Source: Mycolicibacterium duvalii (lineage in GTDB: Bacteria; Actinomycetota; Actinomycetes; Mycobacteriales; Mycobacteriaceae). From it: a stretch of DNA of 64,000 bases. Below the pieces are notes generated by a model that worked only from the letters and a program-made list of their open reading frames with translations, did no database searches and had not been told where the DNA came from. The position numbers and the translations under genes are program-made. The number at the start of each line of letters is the position of its first letter. The first letter of the stretch is position 1. This document shows, piece by piece, positions 17,086-25,539 of this stretch. The stretch is from positions 2,232,001-2,296,000 of the forward strand of contig NZ_AP022563.1 in assembly GCF_010726645.1 (NCBI RefSeq), written 5' to 3'.

Positions 17086-18135
17086 TCAGCCCGCGCGGCG
17101 TCCGAACAGGCGCCGCGGCGGTAGCCGTACCCCCAGCTGCCGAGCCAGCCGGTACCCGGTGCGTGCCAATTCGCGGATCTGCTCGGGTCGCATCCCGGAC
17201 TGCAGGGCAGTATCGAGCATGCCCGCCATGGTGTGCTCCGGTTCGCATCTCAGGGCCGCGTCCAGCGCGATGCCGGCCAACGGACCGTCGCCACGCGCAT
17301 AGGCCGAAAAGGCCAGCAACACCAGTGCTTCCACTCGCCACGGCGCCGGCAGCCGGCGTGACAGATCGGCCCACAGCGCCTCGGCGACCCCGGCCTTGTC
17401 GCCGACGGCGAGTGCATAGAGCGTGTCCCGCACCCGCGGATCGGTCACCGCCCACGCCAGGCGCGCCGAGTCCTTGTCGCTGAGAGCATGTCCGTCGTCG
17501 ATCTGGGCGGCACACTCCAGCGCGTGCTCGATGTCCGCGCGCGCCTGGGACTGCGGGCGCTGCGGATCGATCGCGCCGGACTCGACGATGACAGCACCCA
17601 GTGCGGCGCTCCGAACCGGATCGGCGACAGCGACGACGTCCACCAGTTCAGCGCGCCGGGAATAGAGGCGGCGGCCGTCGAGCACGGCGGCCGCGGCGAT
17701 CGGAGAGGCATGGGGGTCCTCCACCACACCCGAGCTGCCGCAGCCGTCAGCGCAGTGCCACCGCGCACCGGCGGCCACCTGCTCGACGACGTGCACCGCG
17801 AAGAGATCGACGTCGCGTTCCCGCAACTCGGCGTCCAGCAGCTGAGACAGCTCGCGATGCTCGTCGGCGCACACCAGGCAGCCGGCGCCGACCTCGTCGA
17901 CGAGGACACCGATGGCGATTTCGGCCCCGGACATGGCGGCCAGCTCCGCCAGTCGGGGCAGCGAGCCGAGCAGCTCGTCATCGAGGTCGGCACGCAGCAC
18001 CGCCCCCATCTGACCGTCGGCGGCGGTGACGAGCACGAGCGATCGTTCGGGGACGAATCCGAGCACGGCAGGCAGTGCCGCGATGAGGGAACCAGGGCGG
18101 TCGATCGGATAGTCAGACGGCGAAGAAGTGGTCAT
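17086..18135 (-). CDS. DUF4192 family protein (Rv2712c-like)
   Basis: This 349-residue cytosolic protein matches DUF4192: an N-terminal PGSLIAALPAVLGFVPERSLVLV motif, conserved in the family, and a helical C-terminal half containing AFSAYARGDGPLAGIALDAAL. It has several cysteines mid-protein (WHCADGCGSSG). The function is unknown, though DUF4192 genes often neighbour ideR in mycobacteria. ATG 18135 starts MTTSSPSDYPIDRPG. In M. tuberculosis sthA follows on the other strand; here it is absent and the PAC2 gene comes next. Confidence 0.85.
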   Translation of the reverse strand: MTTSSPSDYPIDRPGSLIAALPAVLGFVPERSLVLVTAADGQMGAVLRADLDDELLGSLPRLAELAAMSGAEIAIGVLVDEVGAGCLVCADEHRELSQLLDAELRERDVDLFAVHVVEQVAAGARWHCADGCGSSGVVEDPHASPIAAAAVLDGRRLYSRRAELVDVVAVADPVRSAALGAVIVESGAIDPQRPQSQARADIEHALECAAQIDDGHALSDKDSARLAWAVTDPRVRDTLYALAVGDKAGVAEALWADLSRRLPAPWRVEALVLLAFSAYARGDGPLAGIALDAALRCEPEHTMAGMLDTALQSGMRPEQIRELARTGYRLARQLGVRLPPRRLFGRRAG

Positions 18136-18440
18136 AGCGCAAACTTCCCAACCGGCTCCGACGCCACGGCGACGTCGCCGGGCCCGCGCGCGCGAACTGG
18201 GGATGAACCCGACATTGGGGATAACACCGCGCTCCGCGGCCCGCCCGGCTGATCCGGGCCGTCACGACCCGTTTCCACCCCGCCGATGCAGGGTAAACGC
18301 ACAGGACCCCGGCGGGAATGTCGCACCGGCATGTGTACGTTCGACATACCAGACGACCAGGCAGCGCATGCGAGACACTGGTACCGCCAGACCTGAGACG
18401 GTGCCGCCGTCACAGCTAAGTGGGCGAGGAGGCGAGAACC
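18136..18440. other. 305-bp divergent intergenic region
   Basis: The region lies between the DUF4192 and PAC2 genes and must hold both promoters. I see no convincing gene, RNA or palindrome in it. The GAGGAGG ribosome site of the PAC2 gene is at its right end. Confidence 0.5.
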
Positions 18441-19430
18441 ATGGGTGATCATGACGAAGATCCCAGCCAGCACTATCAGCCTGAGCAGACCGGCATGTAC
18501 GAACTGGAGTTCCCGTCCCCGCAGCTCACCGCGCCTGACGGCCGGGGACCGGTGCTCATCCACGCCCTCGAGGGCTTCTCGGATGCGGGCCGCGCCATCA
18601 AGCTGGCCGCCCAACACCTGAAGAACACGCTGAACACCGAGCTGGTGGCGTCGTTCGCCATCGACGACCTGCTCGACTACCGGTCGCGGCGTCCTCTGAT
18701 GACGTTCAAAACCGATCACTTCACGGGTTACGAAGAACCCGAACTGAACCTGTATGCACTGCACGACAGCGTCGGGACACCGTTTCTGCTGTTGGCCGGT
18801 CTCGAACCGGATCTGCGGTGGGAGCGATTCATCACCGCGGTGCGGCTGCTGTCGGAACGCCTCGGCGTGCGTCGGGTGATCGGACTGGGCTCCATCCCGA
18901 TGGCCGTCCCCCACACCCGGCCGATCACGATGACCGCGCACTCCAACGACAAAGAGCTCATCGCCGATCACCAGCCGTGGGTCGGTGAAGTGCAGGTGCC
19001 CAGCAGCGTGTCCAACCTGCTGGAGTTCCGGATGGCTCAGCACGGCCACGAAGTCGTCGGCTATACCGTGCACGTGCCGCACTACCTGGCCCAGACCGAC
19101 TATCCGGCTGCCGCGGAGAGCCTGATCTCCGAAATCGCCCGATCAGCCTCGCTGGACATCCCGACCGGCGAACTGGCACAGGCCGCCGCCGAGCTCTACG
19201 AGAAGATCAACGAGCAGGTGGCCGGGAGTCCCGAGGTTGCTCAAGTGGTGGACGCTCTGGAGCGCCAGTACGATGCATTCGTCGCCGCTCAGGAGAACCG
19301 ATCCCTCCTGGCCCACGACGAAGAACTGCCCAGCGGAGAAGAACTCGGCGCCGAGTTCGAGCGATTCCTCGCCCAGCAGACCGGTGACAAATACCGCAAG
19401 GACGGGGAAAATCCCACCGATTCTCCCTGA
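18441..19430 (+). CDS. PAC2 family protein (Rv2714-like)
   Basis: This 329-residue protein belongs to the PAC2 (proteasome assembly chaperone 2-like) family: HALEGFSDAGRAIKLAA near residue 35, a central VIGLGSIPMAVPHTRP segment and a later HVPHYLAQTDYPAAAESL motif. The C-terminal 60 residues are charged. Bacterial PAC2 proteins occur in proteasome-bearing actinobacteria; a chaperone role is inferred, not shown. ATG 18441 follows GAGGAGGCGAG; an in-frame upstream start (18420) would overlap the ribosome site and is rejected. An alpha/beta hydrolase gene follows after 47 bp. Confidence 0.87.
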   Translation: MGDHDEDPSQHYQPEQTGMYELEFPSPQLTAPDGRGPVLIHALEGFSDAGRAIKLAAQHLKNTLNTELVASFAIDDLLDYRSRRPLMTFKTDHFTGYEEPELNLYALHDSVGTPFLLLAGLEPDLRWERFITAVRLLSERLGVRRVIGLGSIPMAVPHTRPITMTAHSNDKELIADHQPWVGEVQVPSSVSNLLEFRMAQHGHEVVGYTVHVPHYLAQTDYPAAAESLISEIARSASLDIPTGELAQAAAELYEKINEQVAGSPEVAQVVDALERQYDAFVAAQENRSLLAHDEELPSGEELGAEFERFLAQQTGDKYRKDGENPTDSP

Positions 19431-19477
19431 TCGGACCCGACGGGGGGCGACGTGACCGCGACGAACGACCGGCCGCG

Positions 19478-20500
19478 ATGACCGGACAGCCACCCCGTCT
19501 GCGGCGCGTGCGCGACCTGACACCGACGCTCGACTACCGGACCATCCACGGATACCGCAGGGCGTTCCGGATCGCGGGCACCGGGCCGGCGATCCTGTTG
19601 ATCCACGGCATCGGCGACAATTCCACGACGTGGAGCGCCGTGCAGGGCGCGCTCGCGCAGCGCTTCACGGTGATCGCACCCGATCTTCTGGGTCACGGCC
19701 GGTCCGACAAACCGCGCGCGGACTACTCGGTGGCGGCATACGCCAACGGGATGCGCGACCTGCTCAGCGTGCTCGATATCGACCGCGTGACCGTGGTGGG
19801 TCACTCTCTCGGCGGTGGTGTGGCCATGCAGTTCGCCTACCAGTTCCCGCAATTGGTGGAACGACTGGTCCTCGTCGGGGCCGGCGGGGTTACCAAGGAC
19901 GTCAACGTCGCGCTACGCGCCGCGTCGCTACCGCTGGGAAGCGAAGCTCTGGCGTTGCTGCGGTTGCCGCTGGTCCTGCCTGCGCTGCAACTGCTCGGTC
20001 GCCTCGGCGGTGCCGCGTTCGGTTCCACCGGTCTGGGCCGCGACATCCCGAACATGTTGCGCATTTTGGCCGATCTGCCCGAACCGACCGCGTCCTCGGC
20101 ATTCGCCCGCACTCTGCGCGCAGTGGTGGACTGGCGCGGACAAGTGGTCACGATGCTCGACCGGTGCTACTTGACGCAGTCCGTTCCGGTGCAACTGGTC
20201 TGGGGCCGTTGTGATTCGGTGATCCCCGTCGCGCACGCCGACCTCGCCCACGCCGCGATGCCTGGCTCTCGACTGGAGATCTTCGAGGACTCGGGCCACT
20301 TCCCGTTTCACGACGACCCGGACCGTTTCGTCGAGGTGGTGGAGCACTTCATCGATTCCACCGAACCGGCGGTCTATGACCAGGATTATCTCCGGGACCT
20401 GCTCCGGGACGGGATCCGCGAGGCGGCGATCACCGGGCCCGTCGGTACCCGCGTCGCGGTGCTCGACGCGCTGGGCACCGACGAACGCAGCGCAACCTGA
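19478..20500 (+). CDS. Alpha/beta hydrolase (Rv2715-like)
   Basis: This 340-residue alpha/beta hydrolase shows the oxyanion motif [12 protein letters not shown] (about residues 38-49), a HGRSDKP loop, the nucleophile elbow GHSLGGG with serine at about residue 110, a late aspartate ([10 protein letters not shown]) and the catalytic histidine ([11 protein letters not shown]), giving a complete triad. The most similar families are epoxide hydrolase-like or C-C bond hydrolases; the substrate is not evident. It lies downstream of the PAC2 gene on the same strand, as Rv2714-Rv2715, likely in one transcript. Confidence 0.87.
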   Translation: MTGQPPRLRRVRDLTPTLDYRTIHGYRRAFRIAGTGPAILLIHGIGDNSTTWSAVQGALAQRFTVIAPDLLGHGRSDKPRADYSVAAYANGMRDLLSVLDIDRVTVVGHSLGGGVAMQFAYQFPQLVERLVLVGAGGVTKDVNVALRAASLPLGSEALALLRLPLVLPALQLLGRLGGAAFGSTGLGRDIPNMLRILADLPEPTASSAFARTLRAVVDWRGQVVTMLDRCYLTQSVPVQLVWGRCDSVIPVAHADLAHAAMPGSRLEIFEDSGHFPFHDDPDRFVEVVEHFIDSTEPAVYDQDYLRDLLRDGIREAAITGPVGTRVAVLDALGTDERSAT

Positions 20501-20522
20501 CCTGCCCGGACATCCGGCGACG

Positions 20523-20528
20523 TACCAT
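20523..20528 (+). promoter_or_regulatory. -10 box of a leaderless promoter
   Basis: TACCAT lies exactly 7 nt before ATG 20536, which predicts a leaderless mRNA for the PhzF-like gene. Confidence 0.55.
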
Positions 20529-20535
20529 CGGCCCC

Positions 20536-21222
20536 ATGGCCATCGATGTGACGGTCCTGCGGGTGTTCACCGATCGGGACGGCAGGTTCGGTAACCCGCT
20601 TGGTGTGGTCGACTCCGCGACCGTCGAGCCCGATGACCGTCAGCGCATCGCCACGCAATTGGGTTTCAGCGAAACCGTTTTCGTCACGGTGCCCGCCGAA
20701 CACCTGCATTCTGCACAGGCACACATCCACACGCCGACCGCCGAGATGCCGTTCGCCGGACACCCGACCGTGGGCGCCTCGTGGTGGCTCAAGAGCCGGG
20801 GCCGACCCATCAAGACATTGCAGGTGCCCGCCGGGGTCGTGCAGGTCACCTACCGCGACGAGGTGACCTCGGTCAGCGTGCGCGCGGCGTGGGCCCCAGA
20901 CTTCGCGATTCACGACATCGCCACCGTCGACGCACTGCTCGACGCCGACCCCGACGAGTACAGCGACGAGGCCGAGCATTATCTGTGGACGTGGCTCGAC
21001 GAAGCCAAGGACACCATCCGCGCACGGATGTTCGCTCCGCATCTGGGGATTCGCGAGGACGAAGCCACCGGTGCGGCCGCGGTGCGAATCACCGAGTACC
21101 TCAGCCGCGACCTGACCATCGTCCAGGGGCAGGGGTCAGTCATCCACACCACGTGGAGTCCCGACGGCTGGGTGCTGGTCGCCGGCCGTGTGGTCGAGGA
21201 CGAGACGCGCCAGATCGACTGA
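20536..21222 (+). CDS. PhzF-family isomerase-like protein (Rv2716-like)
   Basis: This 228-residue PhzC/PhzF-family protein has [15 protein letters not shown] at the N-terminus, the [19 protein letters not shown] motif of the family (residues 57-77) and a C-terminal [15 protein letters not shown] segment. PhzF enzymes catalyse isomerisation in phenazine synthesis, but most homologues, including this shorter one, have no known substrate. ATG 20536 is fixed by the upstream -10 box. It converges on nrdR (15-bp gap); the nitrobindin-like gene Rv2717c that separates them in M. tuberculosis is absent. Confidence 0.85.
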   Translation: MAIDVTVLRVFTDRDGRFGNPLGVVDSATVEPDDRQRIATQLGFSETVFVTVPAEHLHSAQAHIHTPTAEMPFAGHPTVGASWWLKSRGRPIKTLQVPAGVVQVTYRDEVTSVSVRAAWAPDFAIHDIATVDALLDADPDEYSDEAEHYLWTWLDEAKDTIRARMFAPHLGIREDEATGAAAVRITEYLSRDLTIVQGQGSVIHTTWSPDGWVLVAGRVVEDETRQID

Positions 21223-21237
21223 CACACCACGGGGTCG

Positions 21238-21702
21238 CTACGCCTGGGCCGAAACCTCACGGTGGGCGCGCAGCGCCTCGATCTCCCGCTCGAAATCCTC
21301 GGCCGAGGAGAACGAGCGGTACACCGACGCGAAGCGCAGGTACGCGACCTCGTCGAGATCCCGTAGCGGACCCAGGATGGCCAGGCCGACCTCGTGGCTG
21401 GGCACCTCCGGCGAGCCGGTGGCGCGGACCGCGTCCTCGACCTGCTGCGCCAACTTGTTGAGCGCATCGTCGTCGACCTGCCGACCCTGGCAGGCGCGCC
21501 GCACACCCTTGATGACCTTCTCGCGGCTGAACGGTTCGGTCACCCCGCTGCGCTTCACGACGGCCAGCACGGCGGTCTCGACGGTGGTGAATCGTCGACC
21601 GCATTCCGGACACGACCGGCGACGACGGATTGCCTGGCCCTCGTCGGTTTCTCGGGAGTCGACAACGCGGGAGTCAGGATGACGGCAGAAAGGACAGTGC
21701 AT
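21238..21702 (-). CDS. nrdR: Transcriptional repressor NrdR of ribonucleotide reductase genes
   Basis: This 154-residue regulator has an N-terminal zinc ribbon (CPFC at residues 3-6, CPECGRR at about 31-37) and an ATP-cone domain ([20 protein letters not shown] onward) that senses ATP/dATP and represses nrd genes through NrdR boxes. Length equals the M. tuberculosis protein. ATG 21702 follows a GAAGGAG ribosome site. A nine-base direct repeat lies in its leader. No nrd genes or NrdR boxes are in this window. Confidence 0.97.
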   Translation of the reverse strand: MHCPFCRHPDSRVVDSRETDEGQAIRRRRSCPECGRRFTTVETAVLAVVKRSGVTEPFSREKVIKGVRRACQGRQVDDDALNKLAQQVEDAVRATGSPEVPSHEVGLAILGPLRDLDEVAYLRFASVYRSFSSAEDFEREIEALRAHREVSAQA

Positions 21703-21819
21703 GCCCGCTCCTTCGCCGCTTCGACAGACAACCGCTTCGAACGACCTCGAGCCTACCTGCGCGCGGGTGCGACGACCCGTCGCGAGCCCGATCGGCACAT
21801 GGCGTTTCGACATCGGCGA

Positions 21820-22311
21820 TCAGGCGATCGGCGCGATCAGCGTCTGCCCGGCTCCGACAGCCACCGTATCGAGCGCGTTGAGCTCGCGGATCTTCGCGAC
21901 CACTTCGGACACCGGCGCCTCCGGCGCGACCCTGCGAGCCACGTGCTGCAGCGACTCGCCTGCCTGCACCTGCACCACCGCCAGTCGACTGGGCACCGCC
22001 GCCTCCCGGCCGACCACACCGCCGGCCTCGGCGACCAGCCCCAGCCACACCGTGATGGCCGCGGCGACCAGCGCCAGGACGACGGTCGTGGCCGGGGTGA
22101 TGGGACGGCGACGGTGGGGCGCACGCGACACGCTCACCCCCGCGCCGCGGTAGCGCATGGGTGCCACGCGCGGCCGCGCAGAACCCGACGGACGAGTGCT
22201 GCCCGGCACCCGCACCGGACGAGCCGCCCGGGCCTGCGCACGCTGGCGCGGCACGTCGTGTTCCGTCCGGCGTTCCGTACGGCCTGCCTCGTATGTGTAG
22301 ATGACAGTCAT
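21820..22311 (-). CDS. chiZ: LysM-domain cell wall hydrolase ChiZ (SOS-linked division inhibitor)
   Basis: This 163-residue protein has a basic cytoplasmic N-terminus, one transmembrane helix (about residues 75-97) and an extracytoplasmic LysM domain (VQAGESLQHVARRV to the C-terminal AGQTLIAPI). Its M. tuberculosis counterpart Rv2719c is a peptidoglycan-active protein that affects FtsZ ring and division after DNA damage. Start ATG 22311 has GGTGGGG upstream. It is divergent from lexA. Its promoter region combines a perfect RecA-NDp motif with two LexA boxes just downstream, so DNA damage should control it twice. Confidence 0.92.
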   Translation of the reverse strand: MTVIYTYEAGRTERRTEHDVPRQRAQARAARPVRVPGSTRPSGSARPRVAPMRYRGAGVSVSRAPHRRRPITPATTVVLALVAAAITVWLGLVAEAGGVVGREAAVPSRLAVVQVQAGESLQHVARRVAPEAPVSEVVAKIRELNALDTVAVGAGQTLIAPIA

Positions 22312-22373
22312 CTTCGCCCCACCTTCCGATCGTTGATCGCTACCCGGCATTCGCTACTGTGTTCGAACTTTAG

Positions 22374-22389
22374 TCGATCACACGTTCGA
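22374..22389. promoter_or_regulatory. LexA (SOS) box A upstream of chiZ
   Basis: TCGATC-ACAC-GTTCGA differs from the mycobacterial SOS consensus TCGAAC-N4-GTTCGA at one position. Confidence 0.75.
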
Positions 22390-22393
22390 TTGA

Positions 22394-22409
22394 TAGAACG
22401 TGTGATCGA
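22394..22409. promoter_or_regulatory. LexA (SOS) box B upstream of chiZ
   Basis: TAGAAC-GTGT-GATCGA has two mismatches to the consensus and is arranged as the near mirror image of box A. The two centres are 20 bp apart. Together they form a 14-bp-arm inverted repeat (22374-22387 / 22396-22409). Confidence 0.6.
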
Positions 22410-22419
22410 ACTGTTGCAG

Positions 22420-22442
22420 AGGCTAGCGGTCGGCACCGACAA
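22420..22442 (-). promoter_or_regulatory. PafBC-type RecA-NDp promoter of chiZ
   Basis: On the minus strand TTGTCGGTG (22442-22434), 8 bp, then TAGCCT (22425-22420) match TTGTCRGTG-N8-TANNNT exactly. The predicted transcription start is near 22412, immediately before LexA boxes B and A. Confidence 0.8.
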
Positions 22443-22484
22443 GTCCGCTCCCGCAGATCGCGACGGCCAGAAGCGGACACGCGG

Positions 22485-22500
22485 TCGAACACATGTTTGA
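22485..22500. promoter_or_regulatory. LexA (SOS) box of lexA
   Basis: TCGAAC-ACAT-GTTTGA matches the consensus with one change and overlaps the lexA -35 element, giving autorepression. Confidence 0.85.
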
Positions 22501-22525
22501 TCAACGGCGGATCGTGGGCTACATT
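22497..22525 (+). promoter_or_regulatory. lexA promoter (leaderless)
   Basis: TTGATC (22497-22502), a 17-bp spacer and TACATT (22520-22525) form a good sigma-70-type promoter. The -10 ends 7 nt before ATG 22533, so the transcript should start at the start codon. Confidence 0.75.
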
Positions 22526-22532
22526 CGGGCCT

Positions 22533-23252
22533 ATGAGCGACGACAGCGACAGCACCGCCGGCTCCGGTACGACCACCGCCGCGGCGGGCGCACGACGGGA
22601 CAAGGGCTCAGGTCTGACCGAGCGTCAGCGCACCATCCTCGAGGTGATCCGGGCCTCCGTGACCACGCGCGGCTACCCGCCCAGCATCCGCGAGATCGGG
22701 GACGCGGTGGGGCTGACGTCGACTTCGTCGGTGGCCCATCAGCTGCGCACGCTCGAGCGCAAGGGCTTCCTGCGGCGCGATCCCAACCGTCCGCGTGCCG
22801 TCGACGTGCGCGGCCTGGAAGACGGCGTTGCGGCCACCGTGGCCGCCACCGACGTCACCGGCTCCGATGTGCTGCCCGAGCCGACCTTCGTGCCGGTCCT
22901 CGGCCGGATCGCCGCGGGCGGTCCGATCCTGGCCGAGGAAGCCGTCGAGGATGTCTTCCCCCTCCCCCGCGAACTCGTCGGAGAAGGTTCGCTGTTCCTG
23001 CTCAAGGTCGTCGGCGACTCGATGGTGGACGCGGCGATCTGTGACGGCGACTGGGTGGTGGTGCGCCAACAGAATGTTGCCGACAACGGCGACATCGTCG
23101 CTGCGATGATCGACGGGGAAGCTACGGTCAAGACCTTCAAGCGCACCCGCGGTCAGGTCTGGCTGATGCCGCACAACCCCGTCTTCGACCCGATTCCCGG
23201 CAATGATGCCGCGATCCTCGGCAAGGTCGTCACGGTCATCCGCAAAATCTGA
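22533..23252 (+). CDS. lexA: SOS response repressor LexA
   Basis: This 239-residue repressor has a winged-helix DNA-binding domain ([15 protein letters not shown] to about residue 92) and a C-terminal S24 peptidase domain. The self-cleavage site is Ala128-Gly129 in RIAAGG; the catalytic serine is Ser163 (GDSM) and the lysine Lys200 (EATVK). RecA-stimulated cleavage derepresses SOS genes. ATG 22533 is fixed by the leaderless promoter; upstream in-frame codons overlap the LexA box and are rejected. It is divergent from chiZ. Its N-terminal 27 residues are low-complexity and differ from M. tuberculosis. Confidence 0.97.
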   Translation: MSDDSDSTAGSGTTTAAAGARRDKGSGLTERQRTILEVIRASVTTRGYPPSIREIGDAVGLTSTSSVAHQLRTLERKGFLRRDPNRPRAVDVRGLEDGVAATVAATDVTGSDVLPEPTFVPVLGRIAAGGPILAEEAVEDVFPLPRELVGEGSLFLLKVVGDSMVDAAICDGDWVVVRQQNVADNGDIVAAMIDGEATVKTFKRTRGQVWLMPHNPVFDPIPGNDAAILGKVVTVIRKI

Positions 23253-23282
23253 TCGCCGGTGACGCGTGCGGGCGTTCGCTGT

Positions 23283-25364
23283 TCAGCGGCTCCGCACGAA
23301 GCCGTTGGTGATCGCCATTTCCTCACTGGCGAACCAGAGTTCAGCCGGCGCGTCGGCGTACTCGGCGTCCTCGGGGATCCAATACAGCCCCGAGCGGGTG
23401 TCGGCTTTGACCGGATAGCCGTCGGGCACTTGGTGCGGGTCGTCCAGCGGCATGTGCACCGCTGTCCCTCCCGGAGTCGGCTCGTCGTCGTCGATGCGAG
23501 CGTGGCGGCCGGTATCGATCATTGCGTCTCTCTCGACAAGCGGTTCGGGCGTGTGCTCTGCGACCACCAGAGGTTCTCTGTCGGCTTCGAGGGCCGGCTC
23601 CTCATCACCGCCCACCTGGTCGAAATCGCCGTAGTGGTCGAGACCGTCGACTTCCCTCGCGGTCGGAACGCGAGTCGGCGCCGTGTCCACCGCGTCGGGG
23701 TTCTCGTCCTCTCCGAGGTCGGAGTCTTCGGGCTCCGCAGGTGCCGGCGGGGCGGTGGGCACCCCCCAGAAGCTCAGCGGCGTCGGCGCGACCTCCTCCG
23801 AGATCGCCGAGGATGTCGGCACATCCGGCGGAGTGGCCGTCGACACCGCGGTCAGACCTTCGCGTGCATAGCGATCGCCGAACAACTCGTCTTCGCCGTC
23901 GGCCGGCGCGGCGAACGACGCGGCGCCAGGTTCGGCGAAGGATTCGCGCGGGCGGTCGTATTCTGCGCCGTCTCCGTAGCCGGCGTCAGGGGTGCCGAAC
24001 GACTCGTCGGCGGTGCGGCCGCGGTTGCGCATGATCAGGAAAGCGACCACGCCGAGCAGGCCCAGCAGCGCCACGATGGCGAGCAGCCACCACGGCGACC
24101 ACTGCAGACCGGTGCCTTCATCGTCCTGGGGTGCGGCCTGGGTCGCCGCCGGCGCGCCCTGGTTCTGCTGGCCGGGCACTTCGAGGCCGGCCAGTTGGCT
24201 GGTGAGGTTGCCCGGCTCGGCGGTGAACGTCTGGTTCGCGGTGTCATAGGAGATCGCGCCGTTGCTGAACCGCTGGCTGATCACCGCGCCGTTCTGGGTC
24301 TGGTCGGCCACTGGGGCACCGAGCTCCCCTGCCGCGCCGCCTAGTTTGTCCCAGGCGGCCTTCATCGCGCCCCGCACGATGACGGCGCCATGGTCCGGAG
24401 TCCAGAAGATCACCGGGTTGTCCTCAGCGGCGAACGTGCTCATCCGGCTCGGCGTCACTCCGCCGTCGACCTCGCTGGCGGTCGGGAACCCCAGATCGCC
24501 TTCGGGGCCGCCCACGCTCTCGTACTTTTCGAGTACCTGTCCCGTCACCACGCTGGCGCCGGTCTCGGGGCTGTAGAAGATCTTGCCTCCGGAGAAGTCC
24601 TGGCCCAGACCGCCGTCGCCGATCGGATACGGCTCACCCTCGGCGGCGCCCAACGGACCCAGCGGCCCTCCGGCCGCCCGGCGGGCGGCGTTGATCGCCG
24701 AGATCGGGTCGTTCGGCACCGCCAGGTCGGTCAGCTGATCGGCGAGTTCGGGCGGCACCGTGGTGAAGGCCTCGGTGCTCCAGTCGTAGGACAGCTCACC
24801 GCCGGTGAACCGCTGCCGCACCACCGAGCCGCTGTAGGTCTCGTCCTCTGCCGGCACGCCCAGGACCCCCGACGATCCGCCGAGCCGGTCCCAGGCGGCG
24901 TTGATGGGGCCGCGGACGACGCGCGCACCGGTGTCCGGGGTCCAGAAGATCACCGGATTGTCGGGCGCGCTGAAGGTGCTGTTTCGGCTGCCGGGCGCCC
25001 GGCCGGGGCCTTCGTCGATCTCCGGGAACCCGAGGTCACTGTCGGCGGGACCGCCCAGCGACTCGTACTTCTCCAGGATGGCGCCCTGCATGAAGTGCGC
25101 CCCGGTGGCAGGGGTGAAGAACATCTTGCCTGCCGCGAAGTTCTGCGCGAAGCCGTCCCCGACGGGGTAGACGTCGCCGGCGCGCGGCCCCAGCGGGCCG
25201 GCGTCGCCGCCGGTGGCCTCCCACGCGGCGGTGATCGCGCCGCCGGCCTCCACCTCGGGTTGGGCGGTGGCGATTGGCGCCAGCAGGAACGCCGTGGCGA
25301 TTCCCAACAGGCCGATCGTCAGACGACCGACCAGACGTTGGCGCAGCATCGGCTGCCGGATCAT
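23283..25364 (-). CDS. LGFP-repeat envelope protein with transmembrane anchor (Rv2721c-like)
   Basis: This 693-residue protein has a signal peptide (1-34), an extracytoplasmic region with six LGxP-type LGFP units (near residues 56, 110, 166, 236, 290 and 346), one transmembrane helix (423-445), a 190-residue acidic Pro/Glu/Asp-rich disordered region, and a conserved C-terminal module (about 650-693, SGLYWIPEDAEY and ELWFASEEMA) resembling the short sunset domain. LGFP repeats occur in mycobacterial and corynebacterial cell-wall proteins and are thought to bind the envelope. Length and position after lexA agree with Rv2721c. A TAACTT -10 box (25404-25399) and GGGGAGG ribosome site precede ATG 25364. 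Confidence 0.87.
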   Translation of the reverse strand: MIRQPMLRQRLVGRLTIGLLGIATAFLLAPIATAQPEVEAGGAITAAWEATGGDAGPLGPRAGDVYPVGDGFAQNFAAGKMFFTPATGAHFMQGAILEKYESLGGPADSDLGFPEIDEGPGRAPGSRNSTFSAPDNPVIFWTPDTGARVVRGPINAAWDRLGGSSGVLGVPAEDETYSGSVVRQRFTGGELSYDWSTEAFTTVPPELADQLTDLAVPNDPISAINAARRAAGGPLGPLGAAEGEPYPIGDGGLGQDFSGGKIFYSPETGASVVTGQVLEKYESVGGPEGDLGFPTASEVDGGVTPSRMSTFAAEDNPVIFWTPDHGAVIVRGAMKAAWDKLGGAAGELGAPVADQTQNGAVISQRFSNGAISYDTANQTFTAEPGNLTSQLAGLEVPGQQNQGAPAATQAAPQDDEGTGLQWSPWWLLAIVALLGLLGVVAFLIMRNRGRTADESFGTPDAGYGDGAEYDRPRESFAEPGAASFAAPADGEDELFGDRYAREGLTAVSTATPPDVPTSSAISEEVAPTPLSFWGVPTAPPAPAEPEDSDLGEDENPDAVDTAPTRVPTAREVDGLDHYGDFDQVGGDEEPALEADREPLVVAEHTPEPLVERDAMIDTGRHARIDDDEPTPGGTAVHMPLDDPHQVPDGYPVKADTRSGLYWIPEDAEYADAPAELWFASEEMAITNGFVRSR

Positions 25365-25474
25365 TCATCCTCCCCGCGGTCGGCGACTCGGTCCTGCGAA
25401 GTTACCGCGTGCGTTCACTGTGCTTGAGAAGGCCTCGATAACCAAGGACCCGCGCCGATTCATCGAAAGAATAT

Positions 25475-25502
25475 GCGCCGGTCACCTGACGGTGACCGGC
25501 GC
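25475..25502 (-). terminator. Intrinsic terminator of the DEAD-box helicase gene
   Basis: A perfect 12-bp GC-rich stem (25475-25486 with 25491-25502) with a TGAC loop lies 38 bp beyond the helicase stop on its strand. It is followed by a U-rich stretch (ATATTCTTTC) in that direction. Confidence 0.8.
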
Positions 25503-25539
25503 GTGTCCTCGACGCACTCCGCCGCCGACCCAGGATGAC

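Noticed and set aside
22363..22378. TCGAAC followed by TTTAGTCGAT as a third LexA box near chiZ
   Set aside because: The right half does not match GTTCGA even with two mismatches.
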